Origin: Streptomyces diastatochromogenes
GTDB lineage: Bacteria; Actinomycetota; Actinomycetes; Streptomycetales; Streptomycetaceae
Assembly: GCF_002242805.1 (NCBI RefSeq)
Contig: NZ_MCGQ01000022.1
Coordinates: 124,001 to 188,000 of the forward strand
Reading direction: 5' to 3'
DNA: 64,000 nt
Shown piece by piece: positions 18,149 through 30,612 of the stretch. The notes beneath the pieces were generated by a model that was not told the DNA's origin, ran no database searches, and worked only from the letters and a program-made list of their open reading frames with translations. The translations under genes and the position numbers were made by a program. Every line of letters begins with the position of its first letter. Position 1 is the stretch's first letter.

Positions 18149-19185
18149 AAGGCGTCCGGGTGCAGCATCTTCGCGATCTTCTCCACGGCCAGGTCGTTGC
18201 TCGGGCCGAGGTACATCGAGTCGGACAGCACCACGTACTTGTTCTGCTTCGCGGCCGGCCACTGGGGGAACTCCTTCAGCAGTTTCTTGGCGTAGGCCGC
18301 CGGGCGGGGGTCGTTGTAGCCGATGACGACGAGCGCGTCGACGTCGGTGGCGGCCACCTTCTCCTTGCTCAGGTCGGCGAAGGAGGTCTTGGAGGCCGAC
18401 GCGAAGGCGTTGGAGCCGCCGGCCTTGGTGAGGATGTCGTTGTAGATGCCCTGGGCGACGACGGAGCTGAAGTCGTTGCCGCCCATGGACATGTTGGAGA
18501 AGAGCACCATCACCTTGGGCGCCTTCTTGCCCTTGACCTTGGCGGAGACCTCGCCGATGTGCTTCTCGGAGGCGGCGATCAGTTTCTCCGCGCGGTCGGA
18601 GACATGGAAGATCTTCCCCATGTCGCGCAGCAGCGTGTAGCTGTCGGCGACGGTCATCTTCGAGGTGTCCTGCGTGCAGCCCTGCGGGGAGACATAGGTG
18701 TTGGCTGCCACCTGCTTCAACTGGTCGCGGGTGGCGAAGCCGTTCTTCTCGTCGAAGCCGTACGACGTCGTGGACAGCACCAGGTCCGGGCGCAGGCCGA
18801 GCATCGCCTCGCGGGGGATGTCGTAGGCGTCGTTGAGTTTGATGTCGCCAGTGGGCAGGGCCTTGATCGTCTTGGCCCGCCCGGGCACCTCGCTCATGCC
18901 GTAGGTCTGCTCGTTGGCGACGATCCTGTCGCCGAGGCCGAGGGCGAGGAGGGTCGAAACCTCGGCGACCGAGGCGCCGTTCATCACGACCACGCGGCTG
19001 GGGGCCTTCTTGAAGGTCTCGCTCTGGCCGCAGTTCTCGATGGTCACCGGGTATCCGGTCTTCGAGGCGGCGGCCTCGGTCTGCTTGCCGCTCGCCTTCT
19101 CGTCCGTCGAGGAGCCGGCGCATGCCGCCGTGACCAGACAGAGGGCGGCGGCCAGGGCAGTGGCAACCGGCCGTTTGATGGACAT
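18145..19185 (-). CDS. ABC importer substrate-binding lipoprotein (FepB/BtuF class)
   Basis: A 346-residue exported binding protein. Residues 1-22 form a lipoprotein-type signal with Cys22 in LVTAACAGS. Two lobes linked by a long helix are evident (SRVVVMNGASVAEVSTLLAL; GLRPDLVLST; a C-terminal VDALVVIGYND and AKQNKYVVLSD). This class binds siderophores, cobalamin or haem. ATG 19185 follows AAGGAG. It lies 83 nt after the NRPS gene on the same strand, without a terminator between them, so it probably shares the transcript. The expected ligand is the metal complex of the cluster's isonitrile product. Confidence 0.87.
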   Translation of the reverse strand: MSIKRPVATALAAALCLVTAACAGSSTDEKASGKQTEAAASKTGYPVTIENCGQSETFKKAPSRVVVMNGASVAEVSTLLALGLGDRIVANEQTYGMSEVPGRAKTIKALPTGDIKLNDAYDIPREAMLGLRPDLVLSTTSYGFDEKNGFATRDQLKQVAANTYVSPQGCTQDTSKMTVADSYTLLRDMGKIFHVSDRAEKLIAASEKHIGEVSAKVKGKKAPKVMVLFSNMSMGGNDFSSVVAQGIYNDILTKAGGSNAFASASKTSFADLSKEKVAATDVDALVVIGYNDPRPAAYAKKLLKEFPQWPAAKQNKYVVLSDSMYLGPSNDLAVEKIAKMLHPDAF

Positions 19186-19268
19186 GCTGACTCCTTGCTT
19201 GCAGAGCTCGGTGGTGTTCCGTCGCAGTAGTCGTGGCGCCGTCGCCGTGAGTTCCCGGGAAAGTCCGA

Positions 19269-23511
<4,243 letters not shown>

Positions 23512-23525
<14 letters not shown>

Positions 23526-23769
23526 GTGCCGCACCTCCCTGCCGCTCGGTCAGCAGCTGCCACCACTGGGCGAAGGAGGTGCGCTCGGCGAGGTCCACGA
23601 AGCTGACGTCCGCGCCCGCGGCCTGCCACCGTTCGAGCAGGGTGACGATGCGCAGGGAGTCCAGTCCTGCGTCCAGCGGGCTCTCGTCCAGGTCGACTTC
23701 GTCGGGCCGCAGGTACAGGAACTCCGCGAGGTCGGCGCGGAAGTTCTCCAGGGTGAGGGATTCAGGCAT
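23512..23769 (-). CDS. scoB: Acyl carrier protein, ScoB-like
   Basis: An 85-residue acidic carrier protein with the phosphopantetheine site at Ser38 in DAGLDSLR. In the INLP pathway it carries the fatty acyl chain while the glycine-derived nitrogen is added and converted to the isonitrile. Its end overlaps the NRPS start by 14 nt, so translation is coupled. It lies 56 nt downstream of the acyl-ACP ligase that should load it. Confidence 0.87.
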
Positions 23770-23825
23770 GGGGGTTCTCTCTACGACGGTCTACGACGGT
23801 GTTCTTCACGACGTTGTCGGCTGCG

Positions 23826-25367
23826 TCAGTTGACCTTGCGGGCGGAGTCGCCCCAGAAGCGGTCGCGCAGTTCGCGGCGGAGGATCTTGCCGCTGGGGTT
23901 GCGCGGTACGTGGTCGATGAACTCGTAGGCCGACGGCAGCTTGAAGGCGGCGAGGCGCGGAACCAGGAAGCGGTGCAGGTCCCGCGGGGTCGGCTGGTCC
24001 CCGGGTACGGGGACGACGAACGCGTGGACCCGTTCGCCCCAGCGTTCGTCGGGGGCTCCGACGATCACCGCCTCGGCCACACCCGGGTGGCTCTCCAGCA
24101 CGTTCTCGATCTCCGCCGGGTAGACGTTCTCGCCGGCGACGAGGATGGCGTCCTTGATCCGGTCACGGATGAAGATGTAGCCGTCCCGGTCGATGTACCC
24201 GGCGTCGCCGGTGTGGATCCATCCGTCGACCAGGGTCTCCGCGGTCTTGTCGGGCAGGCCCCAGTACTCCACCATCCGGGCCGGGGTGCGCAGGCAGACC
24301 TCGCCGATCTCGCCCGACGGCAGTTCCCGGCCCTCGTCGTCGATCACCTTGGCCCGGACACCCGGATAGGGGTGGCCCGCGGCCTGCATCCGCGGTCCGC
24401 CGGGGACGTGGTCGGCCGGTGGCAGGCAGACGGCGGTGTTGCCGGTCTCGGTGAGCCCGTAGATCTGCGCGAACTCGCAGTCCAGTACGGCGAGGCTCTC
24501 CTCCAGCAGGCTCTCGGAGATCGGGGAGCCGCCGTAGACGGTCTTGCGGAGGGTGGTGAAGTCCTTGGCGCCGATCCCTGGTTCGGTGAGCATCATGCGG
24601 AGCATGGCGGGAACAACGCAGGCGGTGGTGATGCCGAGGTCGCGGATCAGGTCGACGGCCTGGCGGGCGGCGAAGGCGCGCATCGCCACGATCGTCGTCC
24701 CCGCGCTGAGGTTCTGCGTGGCCCACCACAGGCCGCCGATGTGGAATCCGGGGATGCCGACGAAGGCGATGTCACCCTCCCGCCAGTCGATCCAGTCGAG
24801 CCCCTCGCGGGCCAGGGCCGCACGGATGGCGAAGAAGCTGCGGTGCGCGAGCACGACCCCCTTGGGGAGCCCGGTGGTGCCGCTGGTGTAGAGCTGGGCC
24901 ACGGGGGTGTCGGCGGTCGCGTCCATCTTCGTCTCGGTGTCCGGATGTCCGGCCTTCCAGGCCGCGAAGTCCGGGCCGAGGGGTACGACCGTCTCGGGCG
25001 GCGCTGCCGGCATGCGCTCCACGATCGGCGCGAACTCCTCCTCCAGGAAGAGGAGTCGGGTGCCGGAGTCCCGGAGGATGTGGCTCACCTCGGGTGCGGC
25101 GAGCCGCCAGTTGACGGGAACCAGGACGGTGCCGCTCTTGGCGCAGCCGAAGAGGATCTCGTAGTAGTGCTCGGACTCCTTGCCCAGGTACGCCACCCGG
25201 TCGCCCTCGGTGAGTCCGGCGGCCCGGATCGCGTGGGCGATGCGGTTGCTCTCGCGGTGCAGTTCGGCGTACGACAGGCTGCGGTCCTCGCAGAGCACGG
25301 CCGGGGCGTCGGGCCGGTGGTCGGCATGGAAGCGGGTGGTCTGGACGAGCGTCTCCATGGGCTCCAT
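23826..25367 (-). CDS. scoC: Acyl-ACP ligase (AMP-forming), ScoC-like
   Basis: A 513-residue member of the ANL superfamily. It has P-loop TSGTTGLPKG (161-170), the YGLTETGN motif, the hinge Asp in HTGDAGYIDRDG, and the C-terminal catalytic Lys in NPSGKILRR. It activates a fatty acid as the adenylate and loads the ScoB-like ACP. ATG 25367 follows GAAGGGA; ATG 25358 is an alternative. It starts 19 nt after the scoD-like stop. By sequence alone it could be a generic CoA ligase; context gives the specific call. Confidence 0.87.
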   Translation of the reverse strand: MEPMETLVQTTRFHADHRPDAPAVLCEDRSLSYAELHRESNRIAHAIRAAGLTEGDRVAYLGKESEHYYEILFGCAKSGTVLVPVNWRLAAPEVSHILRDSGTRLLFLEEEFAPIVERMPAAPPETVVPLGPDFAAWKAGHPDTETKMDATADTPVAQLYTSGTTGLPKGVVLAHRSFFAIRAALAREGLDWIDWREGDIAFVGIPGFHIGGLWWATQNLSAGTTIVAMRAFAARQAVDLIRDLGITTACVVPAMLRMMLTEPGIGAKDFTTLRKTVYGGSPISESLLEESLAVLDCEFAQIYGLTETGNTAVCLPPADHVPGGPRMQAAGHPYPGVRAKVIDDEGRELPSGEIGEVCLRTPARMVEYWGLPDKTAETLVDGWIHTGDAGYIDRDGYIFIRDRIKDAILVAGENVYPAEIENVLESHPGVAEAVIVGAPDERWGERVHAFVVPVPGDQPTPRDLHRFLVPRLAAFKLPSAYEFIDHVPRNPSGKILRRELRDRFWGDSARKVN

Positions 25368-25386
25368 GGGCGGTCCCTTCGATGGC

Positions 25387-25914
25387 TCAGCGGACGTTGA
25401 CGAATGCGAGCGTCGCCTCGCCGTCGCACCGGCCGCCGTCGGCGTCCCAGTAGCGGTACGAGGTCTCGGCATGGAGGAACGGTTTGCCGCCGCCGGGCAT
25501 GCGCCGGGTGACGGACAGGAACGCCATCTCCCCCGAGAACGAGCGGGGGTTGACGGGCCGCCGGAAGGTGCCCGCGAACCGCGCGATGAGGATGTCCGGG
25601 AGCTGGTGTCGCCAGAAGTCGTCCAGGGTCCAGTCCTCGAACCCTGCCAGGAGTCCTTCCTGCACGGACTTCGCGACGAGGTAGTACATCATCTGGTTGT
25701 AGGCGATGTTGACCTCGACCGAGTTCAGGTGCCCGGTGTCGTCGATGTAGCAGGACTCGGGGATCGCGAACTCACAGCGCGCCGAGGTGTGTTCGTGGCC
25801 GACGGTGACCTCGGCGGACTTCAGGTACTTGCAGTGCTCCTTGTACGGCACCAGGACGCGCGCGAGCAGGGCGGTGTCGGTGGCGTACGAGCGGTCGGCG
25901 GCGGGTGTGGTCAT
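25387..25914 (-). CDS. scoD: ScoD/FcoT-family protein, isonitrile pathway
   Basis: A 175-residue hot-dog-fold protein of the FcoT type (M. tuberculosis Rv0098). Typical parts are LVPYKEHCKYLKSAEVTVGH near the N-terminus, NSVEVNIAYNQMMYYLVAKS in the helix, and a final strand EATLAFVNVR. In INLP pathways the homologue is needed for adding glycine across the unsaturated acyl-ACP; the family was first named thioesterase. Its ATG overlaps the scoE-like stop as ATGA. It is expected to act in the cytoplasm on the acyl-ACP. Confidence 0.87.
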   Translation of the reverse strand: MTTPAADRSYATDTALLARVLVPYKEHCKYLKSAEVTVGHEHTSARCEFAIPESCYIDDTGHLNSVEVNIAYNQMMYYLVAKSVQEGLLAGFEDWTLDDFWRHQLPDILIARFAGTFRRPVNPRSFSGEMAFLSVTRRMPGGGKPFLHAETSYRYWDADGGRCDGEATLAFVNVR

Positions 25915-26801
25915 GGCACCCGTATCCCGTCGTGCAGCTTGCGCTCGTCGTGGACGGTGACGCGGTAGGAGACGGTCGGCTCCGGGGTGGTCGTGTGCCG
26001 GGCGCGGTGGATGAGGCTGCGGTTGTCCCAGATCAGCAGGTCGCCCTGCTCGAAGCTCTGCAGGTGGATGTTGTCGTGTTCGAAGGTGTCGTCGAGCTGG
26101 CCGGTGGCTTCGAAGAGGCGCCCCAGCAGTTCCTCGTCGAGTGGCGTGCCGTTCGCGTCCTCGATGCCGATGGTGAAGCCCTCGCTGATGTACAGAACCG
26201 TTTCACCAGTAAGGGGATGAGTGAAGGTGGTCGGCTGCCTGACGGCCGGGGTCTTGCGCTCGACCTCTTCGATGATCTCGGAGAGGGGGCGGTAGACGTC
26301 GTGCGGGCGGATCTTGAAGTACTTGCGGACCGAGTGACGGCAGTACGTGCCGGCGATCTCCTTCTTCAGGTCCCGGGGCAGCCTCTCGTAGGCCCGGCCC
26401 ATGTCGATGAAGTACGTGCCGCGGTTCCGCTGCGGAATGACCTGCGGGTAGATCAGCGTGATGCCGAAGGGGTCGGGCATGAACTGGTAGTCGGCGTGCC
26501 AGAACTTGCCCGTCTTCGGCACGCCTATCTGCTTGCCGTTCTCCGGGACGTTGGAGGAGACGAAGATTTCCTTGGTCTCGGGGTGGTGGTACATCGGTTC
26601 GTAGTAGGTCTCGGGGCGGCCGAGGCGCTTGCCGAGGTCCAGGAACTGCTGGGGAGAGAGGTCCTGCCCCTTCAGGACGGCGATCTTCTTCGTGTAGACG
26701 GTCTGCTTGAGTGTCTCGACGTCCGCGTCGGAGGCGCTGGTGTGGTCGAAGTCCTCGACCGTGGCGCCGAGGGCCGAGCCGAGCTGTTCGGTGATCTTCA
26801 T
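25911..26801 (-). CDS. scoE: Isonitrile-forming Fe(II)/2-oxoglutarate oxidase, ScoE-like
   Basis: A 296-residue TauD/TfdA-fold enzyme. Fe ligands are His102 and Asp104 (FWHADYQ) and His265 (LIHRARH), with Arg280 positioned for 2-oxoglutarate. From memory, the residues reported for ScoE (Tyr96, Tyr97, Tyr101, His132, Asp134, Arg157, Lys193, His295, His299, Arg310) all map here with a constant offset of 30 (Tyr66, Tyr67, Tyr71, His102, Asp104, Arg127, Lys163, His265, His269, Arg280). That is strong evidence for the same reaction: oxidative decarboxylation of an N-carboxymethyl beta-amino acyl chain to an isonitrile. ATG 26801 follows GAAGGAAG. Confidence 0.93.
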   Translation of the reverse strand: MKITEQLGSALGATVEDFDHTSASDADVETLKQTVYTKKIAVLKGQDLSPQQFLDLGKRLGRPETYYEPMYHHPETKEIFVSSNVPENGKQIGVPKTGKFWHADYQFMPDPFGITLIYPQVIPQRNRGTYFIDMGRAYERLPRDLKKEIAGTYCRHSVRKYFKIRPHDVYRPLSEIIEEVERKTPAVRQPTTFTHPLTGETVLYISEGFTIGIEDANGTPLDEELLGRLFEATGQLDDTFEHDNIHLQSFEQGDLLIWDNRSLIHRARHTTTPEPTVSYRVTVHDERKLHDGIRVP

Positions 26802-26823
26802 GGGTGTCTTCCTTCGTGGGAGG

Positions 26824-27063
26824 TCAGCGAGCCTTCTTGGCGTCGATCAGTGCCGCGGTGCCGCCGAGGGTGAGGGTGGGGCGCAGTTCGCTGTCGTGCA
26901 CCGTGACGCCGAGGTCGCGCTCGATGCGGATGCTGATCTCGACCATCGTCAGCGAGTCGACGTCCAGTTCGGCGAAGGTGGCCTCGGGGGTGAAGCGGTC
27001 GGCGGGAGCGTCGTGCAACTTCGCGAGGATCGCCACGAGTTGGTCGTAGGTGGTCGTGCTCAT
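26824..27063 (-). CDS. Acyl carrier protein, second in the cluster
   Basis: A 79-residue acidic carrier protein with the attachment site Ser37 in ELDVDSLTMVEI. It resembles FabC-type fatty-acid ACPs more than the ScoB-like protein. Its ATG overlaps the KAS III stop as ATGA, so the two are coupled and probably act together in making the acyl chain. It lies 22 nt upstream of the ScoE-like gene. Core INLP clusters as I know them have one free ACP; this is an addition. Confidence 0.9.
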   Translation of the reverse strand: MSTTTYDQLVAILAKLHDAPADRFTPEATFAELDVDSLTMVEISIRIERDLGVTVHDSELRPTLTLGGTAALIDAKKAR

Positions 27064-28118
27064 GAGGCGGTTTCGTCTCCTCGGTCGTACGGGTCGGCGG
27101 GTACGGGCTGTATGTCGGGCCAGGTCAGTAGGCAGGAGCCCCAGGTGAGGCCGCCGCCGAAGGCGGTGAGCAGCAGCCGGTCGCCGGGGCGGATCGCCTG
27201 CCGGGCGACCGCGTCGGCCAGGGCGAGCGGGATGGAGGCGGCGCCGGTGTTGCCGACGGCGTCGACGTTGGTCACGCAGCGTTCCCTGGGCAGACCCAGG
27301 TCGTCGGCGACGGAGTGCAGGATGCGCAGGTTGGCCTGGTGGGGCACGAAGTGGTCGACGTCGTCGGTCTTCCAGCCCGCCGTGTCCAGGACGGCGCGCG
27401 CGGACTGGGCCATGCGGGTCACCGCGTGGCGGTAGACCTCGTTGCCGCGCATCGCGAAGTGCCGGTCGCGGTGCTGTACTTCGCCGCCGGTCGAACGCTG
27501 GCGGGAACCGCCCGCGGTGACGGTGATCAGGTCCTCGTGCGCACCGTCGCTGCCGAGGTCGAAGTGGCCGACCGCGCCGGGGTCGTCGGCCTGCCCGGCT
27601 CGCAGGACCACGGCTCCCGCGCCGTCGCCGAAGATGATCGCGTTGGCGCGGTCCAGCGGGTCCACGATGGTGGAGTAGGTGTCCGCGCCGATGAGCAGGA
27701 CCCGATCGGCGACGCCGGACGTGATCAGGCCGGCGGCGGTGGCGAGGCCGTACACGAAGCCCGTGCACACCGCTCCGACGTCGAAGGCCGCGGCCCCGGC
27801 CAGGCCCAGCCGCGCGGCCACGGCGGGGGCGGTGGCGGGGCAGGGGCGGTCCGGTGTGGTCGTGGTGACGATCACCGCGTCGACGGACGCGACTCCGGCA
27901 TGGCGCAGGGCACGGCGCCCGGCCGCGACGGCCAGGTCCGAGGTCGCCTCGCCGGGTTCGATGACATGGCGGCGGCGTATTCCGGTGCGGGTGCGGATCC
28001 AGGTGTCGTCGGTGTCGAGCCGCTCGGCGAGCTCGTCGTTGGTGACGACGCGGGCTGGCACCCATCCGGCAAGTCCGCACAGGACGGCGGCGGGTGGACC
28101 GGGCGAGTGGGTGGGCAT
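27060..28118 (-). CDS. 3-oxoacyl-ACP synthase III (FabH-like)
   Basis: A 352-residue thiolase-fold ketosynthase III with the Cys-His-Asn triad: Cys118 in GAVCTGF, His260 in VPHQANLR, Asn290 in VGNTGAAS. The N-terminal TRTGIRRRH motif binding CoA is present. It condenses an acyl-CoA with malonyl-ACP to begin a chain, or a variant of this. Position between an exporter and an ACP within the INLP operon suggests it supplies the short or medium acyl chain that becomes the isonitrile acyl group. ATG 28118 follows GGAGAT. It is separate from the primary fab genes, which are not in this window. Confidence 0.9.
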   Translation of the reverse strand: MPTHSPGPPAAVLCGLAGWVPARVVTNDELAERLDTDDTWIRTRTGIRRRHVIEPGEATSDLAVAAGRRALRHAGVASVDAVIVTTTTPDRPCPATAPAVAARLGLAGAAAFDVGAVCTGFVYGLATAAGLITSGVADRVLLIGADTYSTIVDPLDRANAIIFGDGAGAVVLRAGQADDPGAVGHFDLGSDGAHEDLITVTAGGSRQRSTGGEVQHRDRHFAMRGNEVYRHAVTRMAQSARAVLDTAGWKTDDVDHFVPHQANLRILHSVADDLGLPRERCVTNVDAVGNTGAASIPLALADAVARQAIRPGDRLLLTAFGGGLTWGSCLLTWPDIQPVPADPYDRGDETAS

Positions 28119-28182
28119 GGCTGATCTCCAGGTGTGGGGAGTTCCGGGGGCACCGGGACGGGAGGGGGACGGCGGGAGCGGT

Positions 28183-29553
28183 CTAGGGACCCGTGGTCGT
28201 TCTGCGCACGGCGAGGGTCAGCGGCACGCCGCAGGCGATTCCGGCCGCTATCGCGAACACGGCGGCCCTGATGCCGGCCGGCGCGGTACCGTCCGCCGGG
28301 TGCGGGCCGACCGCACCGGCCAAGGCCACCAGCACCGCGAGACCCACCGCGCCACCGACTTGGAGGCTGGTGGAGGCGAGCCCCGACGCCACACCCTGGT
28401 CGTCGGGCTCGACACCGGCGGCGGCGGTGATCCACATGCCGGTCCAGACAGCCCCTTGGCCCAGGCCCAGCAGCACGATGCCCGGCAGCAGCAGGGGGTA
28501 CGAGCCGTGCTCGGTGAGCGCCAGGCCGAGGGCGGCGGCTCCGGCCGCGCCGAGGGCCATGCCGCCGACCAGCATGCGGCGTACGCCGACGACGGCAACG
28601 GCCCGTTCTCCCACCTGGGTTCCGGCAGCGACCACCACGGCCGGGACGAGGAAGGCGAGGCCGGTCGCGAACGCGCTGTAGCCGCGCACGGTTTGGAAGT
28701 AGAGGGTCAGGAAGTACGGCAGGGAACTGAAGGTGGCGCTGTAGACCGCCGTGACCGCCATCGCACCGACGAGCCCGCGGTGTCTGAACAGCCGGATCGG
28801 CACCAGCGGATCACGCGAACGCGTCTCGACAAGGGCGAAGAGCGCCAGCAGCGTCAGCGAGAGCACGGCGCTCACCAGGGCGGACGGGCTGGTCCAGCCG
28901 GCCTCGGGCGCATGAACCAGCAGGAACACCAGGAGGGTTATGCCGCCGGTCCCGGTCAGCGCGCCGGTCATGTCGAATCCGCGCGCTCCGGTCCGCGGGG
29001 CGTCCGCGGGAAACAACACCCGGCCCGCCCACGCGATCGCCGCCGCCACGGGGACGTTGACGAAGAACACCGACGGCCAGCCGGACCCCTCCACCAGCAA
29101 CCCGCCGAGCAGGGAACCGAAGCAGAGACCTCCGGCCCCCGCGGCACCCCAGACCGCCAAGGCCCGGTTCCGGTCGGGTCCTTCGGCGTAGATCGTGTTG
29201 ATCAGGGACAGGGTGGCCGGGAACAGCAGGGATCCGCCGATGCCTTGGACCGCCCGCACGGCGACCAGTGCTCCCGGGGTCTGGGCGAACCCGCCCACCA
29301 GTGAGGAACCCGCGTAGATCAGTGCCGCGGTGACGAACGTCCGGCGCCGGCCGAGCAGATCGGCGGCCCGGCCGCCCAGCAGCAGGAAGCCGCCGGTCGT
29401 GACGACGTAGGCGCTGACCACCCACTGCAGATCGTGCTCCGAGAAGCCGAGGCCCGCGCCTATGTCGGGGAGAGCCACGTAGACGATGTTGTAGTCGAGG
29501 GCGATGACCAGTTGGGCCAGCGCCAGGACGAGAAGGGGCAGTCGTGCCGACAT
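28183..29553 (-). CDS. MFS exporter, EmrB/QacA type
   Basis: A 456-residue membrane protein of the drug:H+ antiporter family. Motif A appears as LLGGRAADLLGRRRTF, the first span ends in the D-x-x-I-V-x-V-A-L-P motif (DYNIVYVALPDIG), and the antiporter motif C is in the fifth span (GAGGLCFGSLLGGLL). Start at ATG 29553, after GAGGGGGACC; it leaves an AT-rich leader. It is the first gene of the INLP operon and most likely exports the isonitrile product. Specificity is inferred from position. Confidence 0.9.
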   Translation of the reverse strand: MSARLPLLVLALAQLVIALDYNIVYVALPDIGAGLGFSEHDLQWVVSAYVVTTGGFLLLGGRAADLLGRRRTFVTAALIYAGSSLVGGFAQTPGALVAVRAVQGIGGSLLFPATLSLINTIYAEGPDRNRALAVWGAAGAGGLCFGSLLGGLLVEGSGWPSVFFVNVPVAAAIAWAGRVLFPADAPRTGARGFDMTGALTGTGGITLLVFLLVHAPEAGWTSPSALVSAVLSLTLLALFALVETRSRDPLVPIRLFRHRGLVGAMAVTAVYSATFSSLPYFLTLYFQTVRGYSAFATGLAFLVPAVVVAAGTQVGERAVAVVGVRRMLVGGMALGAAGAAALGLALTEHGSYPLLLPGIVLLGLGQGAVWTGMWITAAAGVEPDDQGVASGLASTSLQVGGAVGLAVLVALAGAVGPHPADGTAPAGIRAAVFAIAAGIACGVPLTLAVRRTTTGP

Positions 29554-29713
29554 CGTCCGGTCCCCCTCACCAGAAGAAAAGAAATAGAAAACGAGACGAA
29601 TATCGAATCCGTCGATCATTTTCGGTCACGATAGCACCCCGAAGAGACCTTGAGAATGGCCCCCCTGTCGACTTCCCCAGGGGTGGAAATTAACTTTTTC
29701 GGGCAGCACTGAA
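29554..29713 (-). promoter_or_regulatory. Promoter region of the INLP operon
   Basis: An unusually AT-rich leader lies before the MFS exporter gene. It contains an inverted repeat ATCGA-N5-TCGAT (29602-29616) and a second one CCCCTG-N10-CAGGGG (29662-29683). On the minus strand, GAAAATGATC next to the first repeat resembles half of a Zur/Fur-type box, but the second half is poor. I cannot fix -10 and -35 elements. This is the likely place for a metal-responsive operator. Confidence 0.4.
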
Positions 29714-29738
29714 AACCGACAGCGCAGAACTGTCGGTT
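29714..29738 (-). terminator. Terminator after the beta-hydroxylase-like gene
   Basis: A perfect 9-bp stem AACCGACAG/CTGTCGGTT with a 7-nt loop, flanked by A/T runs, lies 24 nt downstream of the stop at 29763. It separates that gene from the INLP operon. Confidence 0.65.
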
Positions 29739-29762
29739 CGTTTTTCCGGGAGTTTCAGGCGT

Positions 29763-30518
29763 TCAGCCGTCTCCCATCAGTCGCCTGATTTCCGAGATGA
29801 GGGCCACCAGCGCCTGCCGTTCCGGAATGGTTGTTTCCGGGTGCCAGAGGTCCATGAGGAGGCAGGTGCGGGGACGATCGCCGTCGTTGCGCGCCTCGTG
29901 CTCGAAGGAGTAGTCGAAGAGCAGGCAGTGACCTTCCTGCCAGGTACGGGTCTCACCGGCGACGGTGATGCCGCACCCGTCGGGGATGTCCACGGCGAGA
30001 TGCAGGTTGATGCTGAAGTTCCACAGGTCGCAATGCGGGGCTATGGATGCCCCGGGGAGCAAGGTGGAGAAGTGGCATTCCAGGAGAGGGCATATCGCCT
30101 CCGTGTCGACGGCGAACTCCTGGAGCACCTTGTAGGCGGTCGGAACGGTCGCAGCCGAATCCTCGACCAAGGCCCCACCACGGTAAAGGTAGAGAGCCTG
30201 CCAGTTGTGCTGCCGGGTCAGGTAGTGCTCGTAGTCGGAAAATGCCTCCCGGTGGACCGCCCAGGCCGAGTTCAGCTCGCCCTTGATGACCGGATGAGCG
30301 GATTCCAGCGCCTCGACGACGGGGGTCAGTTCCGGATAGGCGTAGGGATCGTGCCACGGAGTGGGCGAGAGACCCGGCAGGATCCACTTGGCTCCCTTCT
30401 GGAGCGGATGCCGTGGCCCTCCCCCTCCAGGTTCCAGCATCTGCTCCACCCTGCTGAGGGATTCCGCACCGTGATCGCTTCTGATCGCCGCGAACGCGTT
30501 CTCTATCTCGGGTGTCAT
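29763..30518 (-). CDS. Aspartyl/asparaginyl beta-hydroxylase-type oxygenase
   Basis: A 251-residue cytoplasmic Fe(II)/2-oxoglutarate oxygenase of the AspH family: His162 and Asp164 in IAPHCDLWN, NLHLAV after it, distal His207 in YSFEHEARN, and Arg217 in DRPRTCLLMDLWHP. In biosynthetic clusters such enzymes hydroxylate amino-acid or acyl beta-carbons. ATG 30518 follows AGGAGGG at ideal spacing. It is upstream of the INLP operon on the same strand, but a terminator lies between them, so a tailoring role there is a guess. Confidence 0.83.
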   Translation of the reverse strand: MTPEIENAFAAIRSDHGAESLSRVEQMLEPGGGGPRHPLQKGAKWILPGLSPTPWHDPYAYPELTPVVEALESAHPVIKGELNSAWAVHREAFSDYEHYLTRQHNWQALYLYRGGALVEDSAATVPTAYKVLQEFAVDTEAICPLLECHFSTLLPGASIAPHCDLWNFSINLHLAVDIPDGCGITVAGETRTWQEGHCLLFDYSFEHEARNDGDRPRTCLLMDLWHPETTIPERQALVALISEIRRLMGDG

Positions 30519-30612
30519 GAGGCCCTCCTGGCTGATGCCGCGACCGTGCGTCGTGCCGCGCCGTCGCATCAGTGGTCGGACAGGAGTCCGAGCGAGTTCC
30601 CGCGACTTTCGG

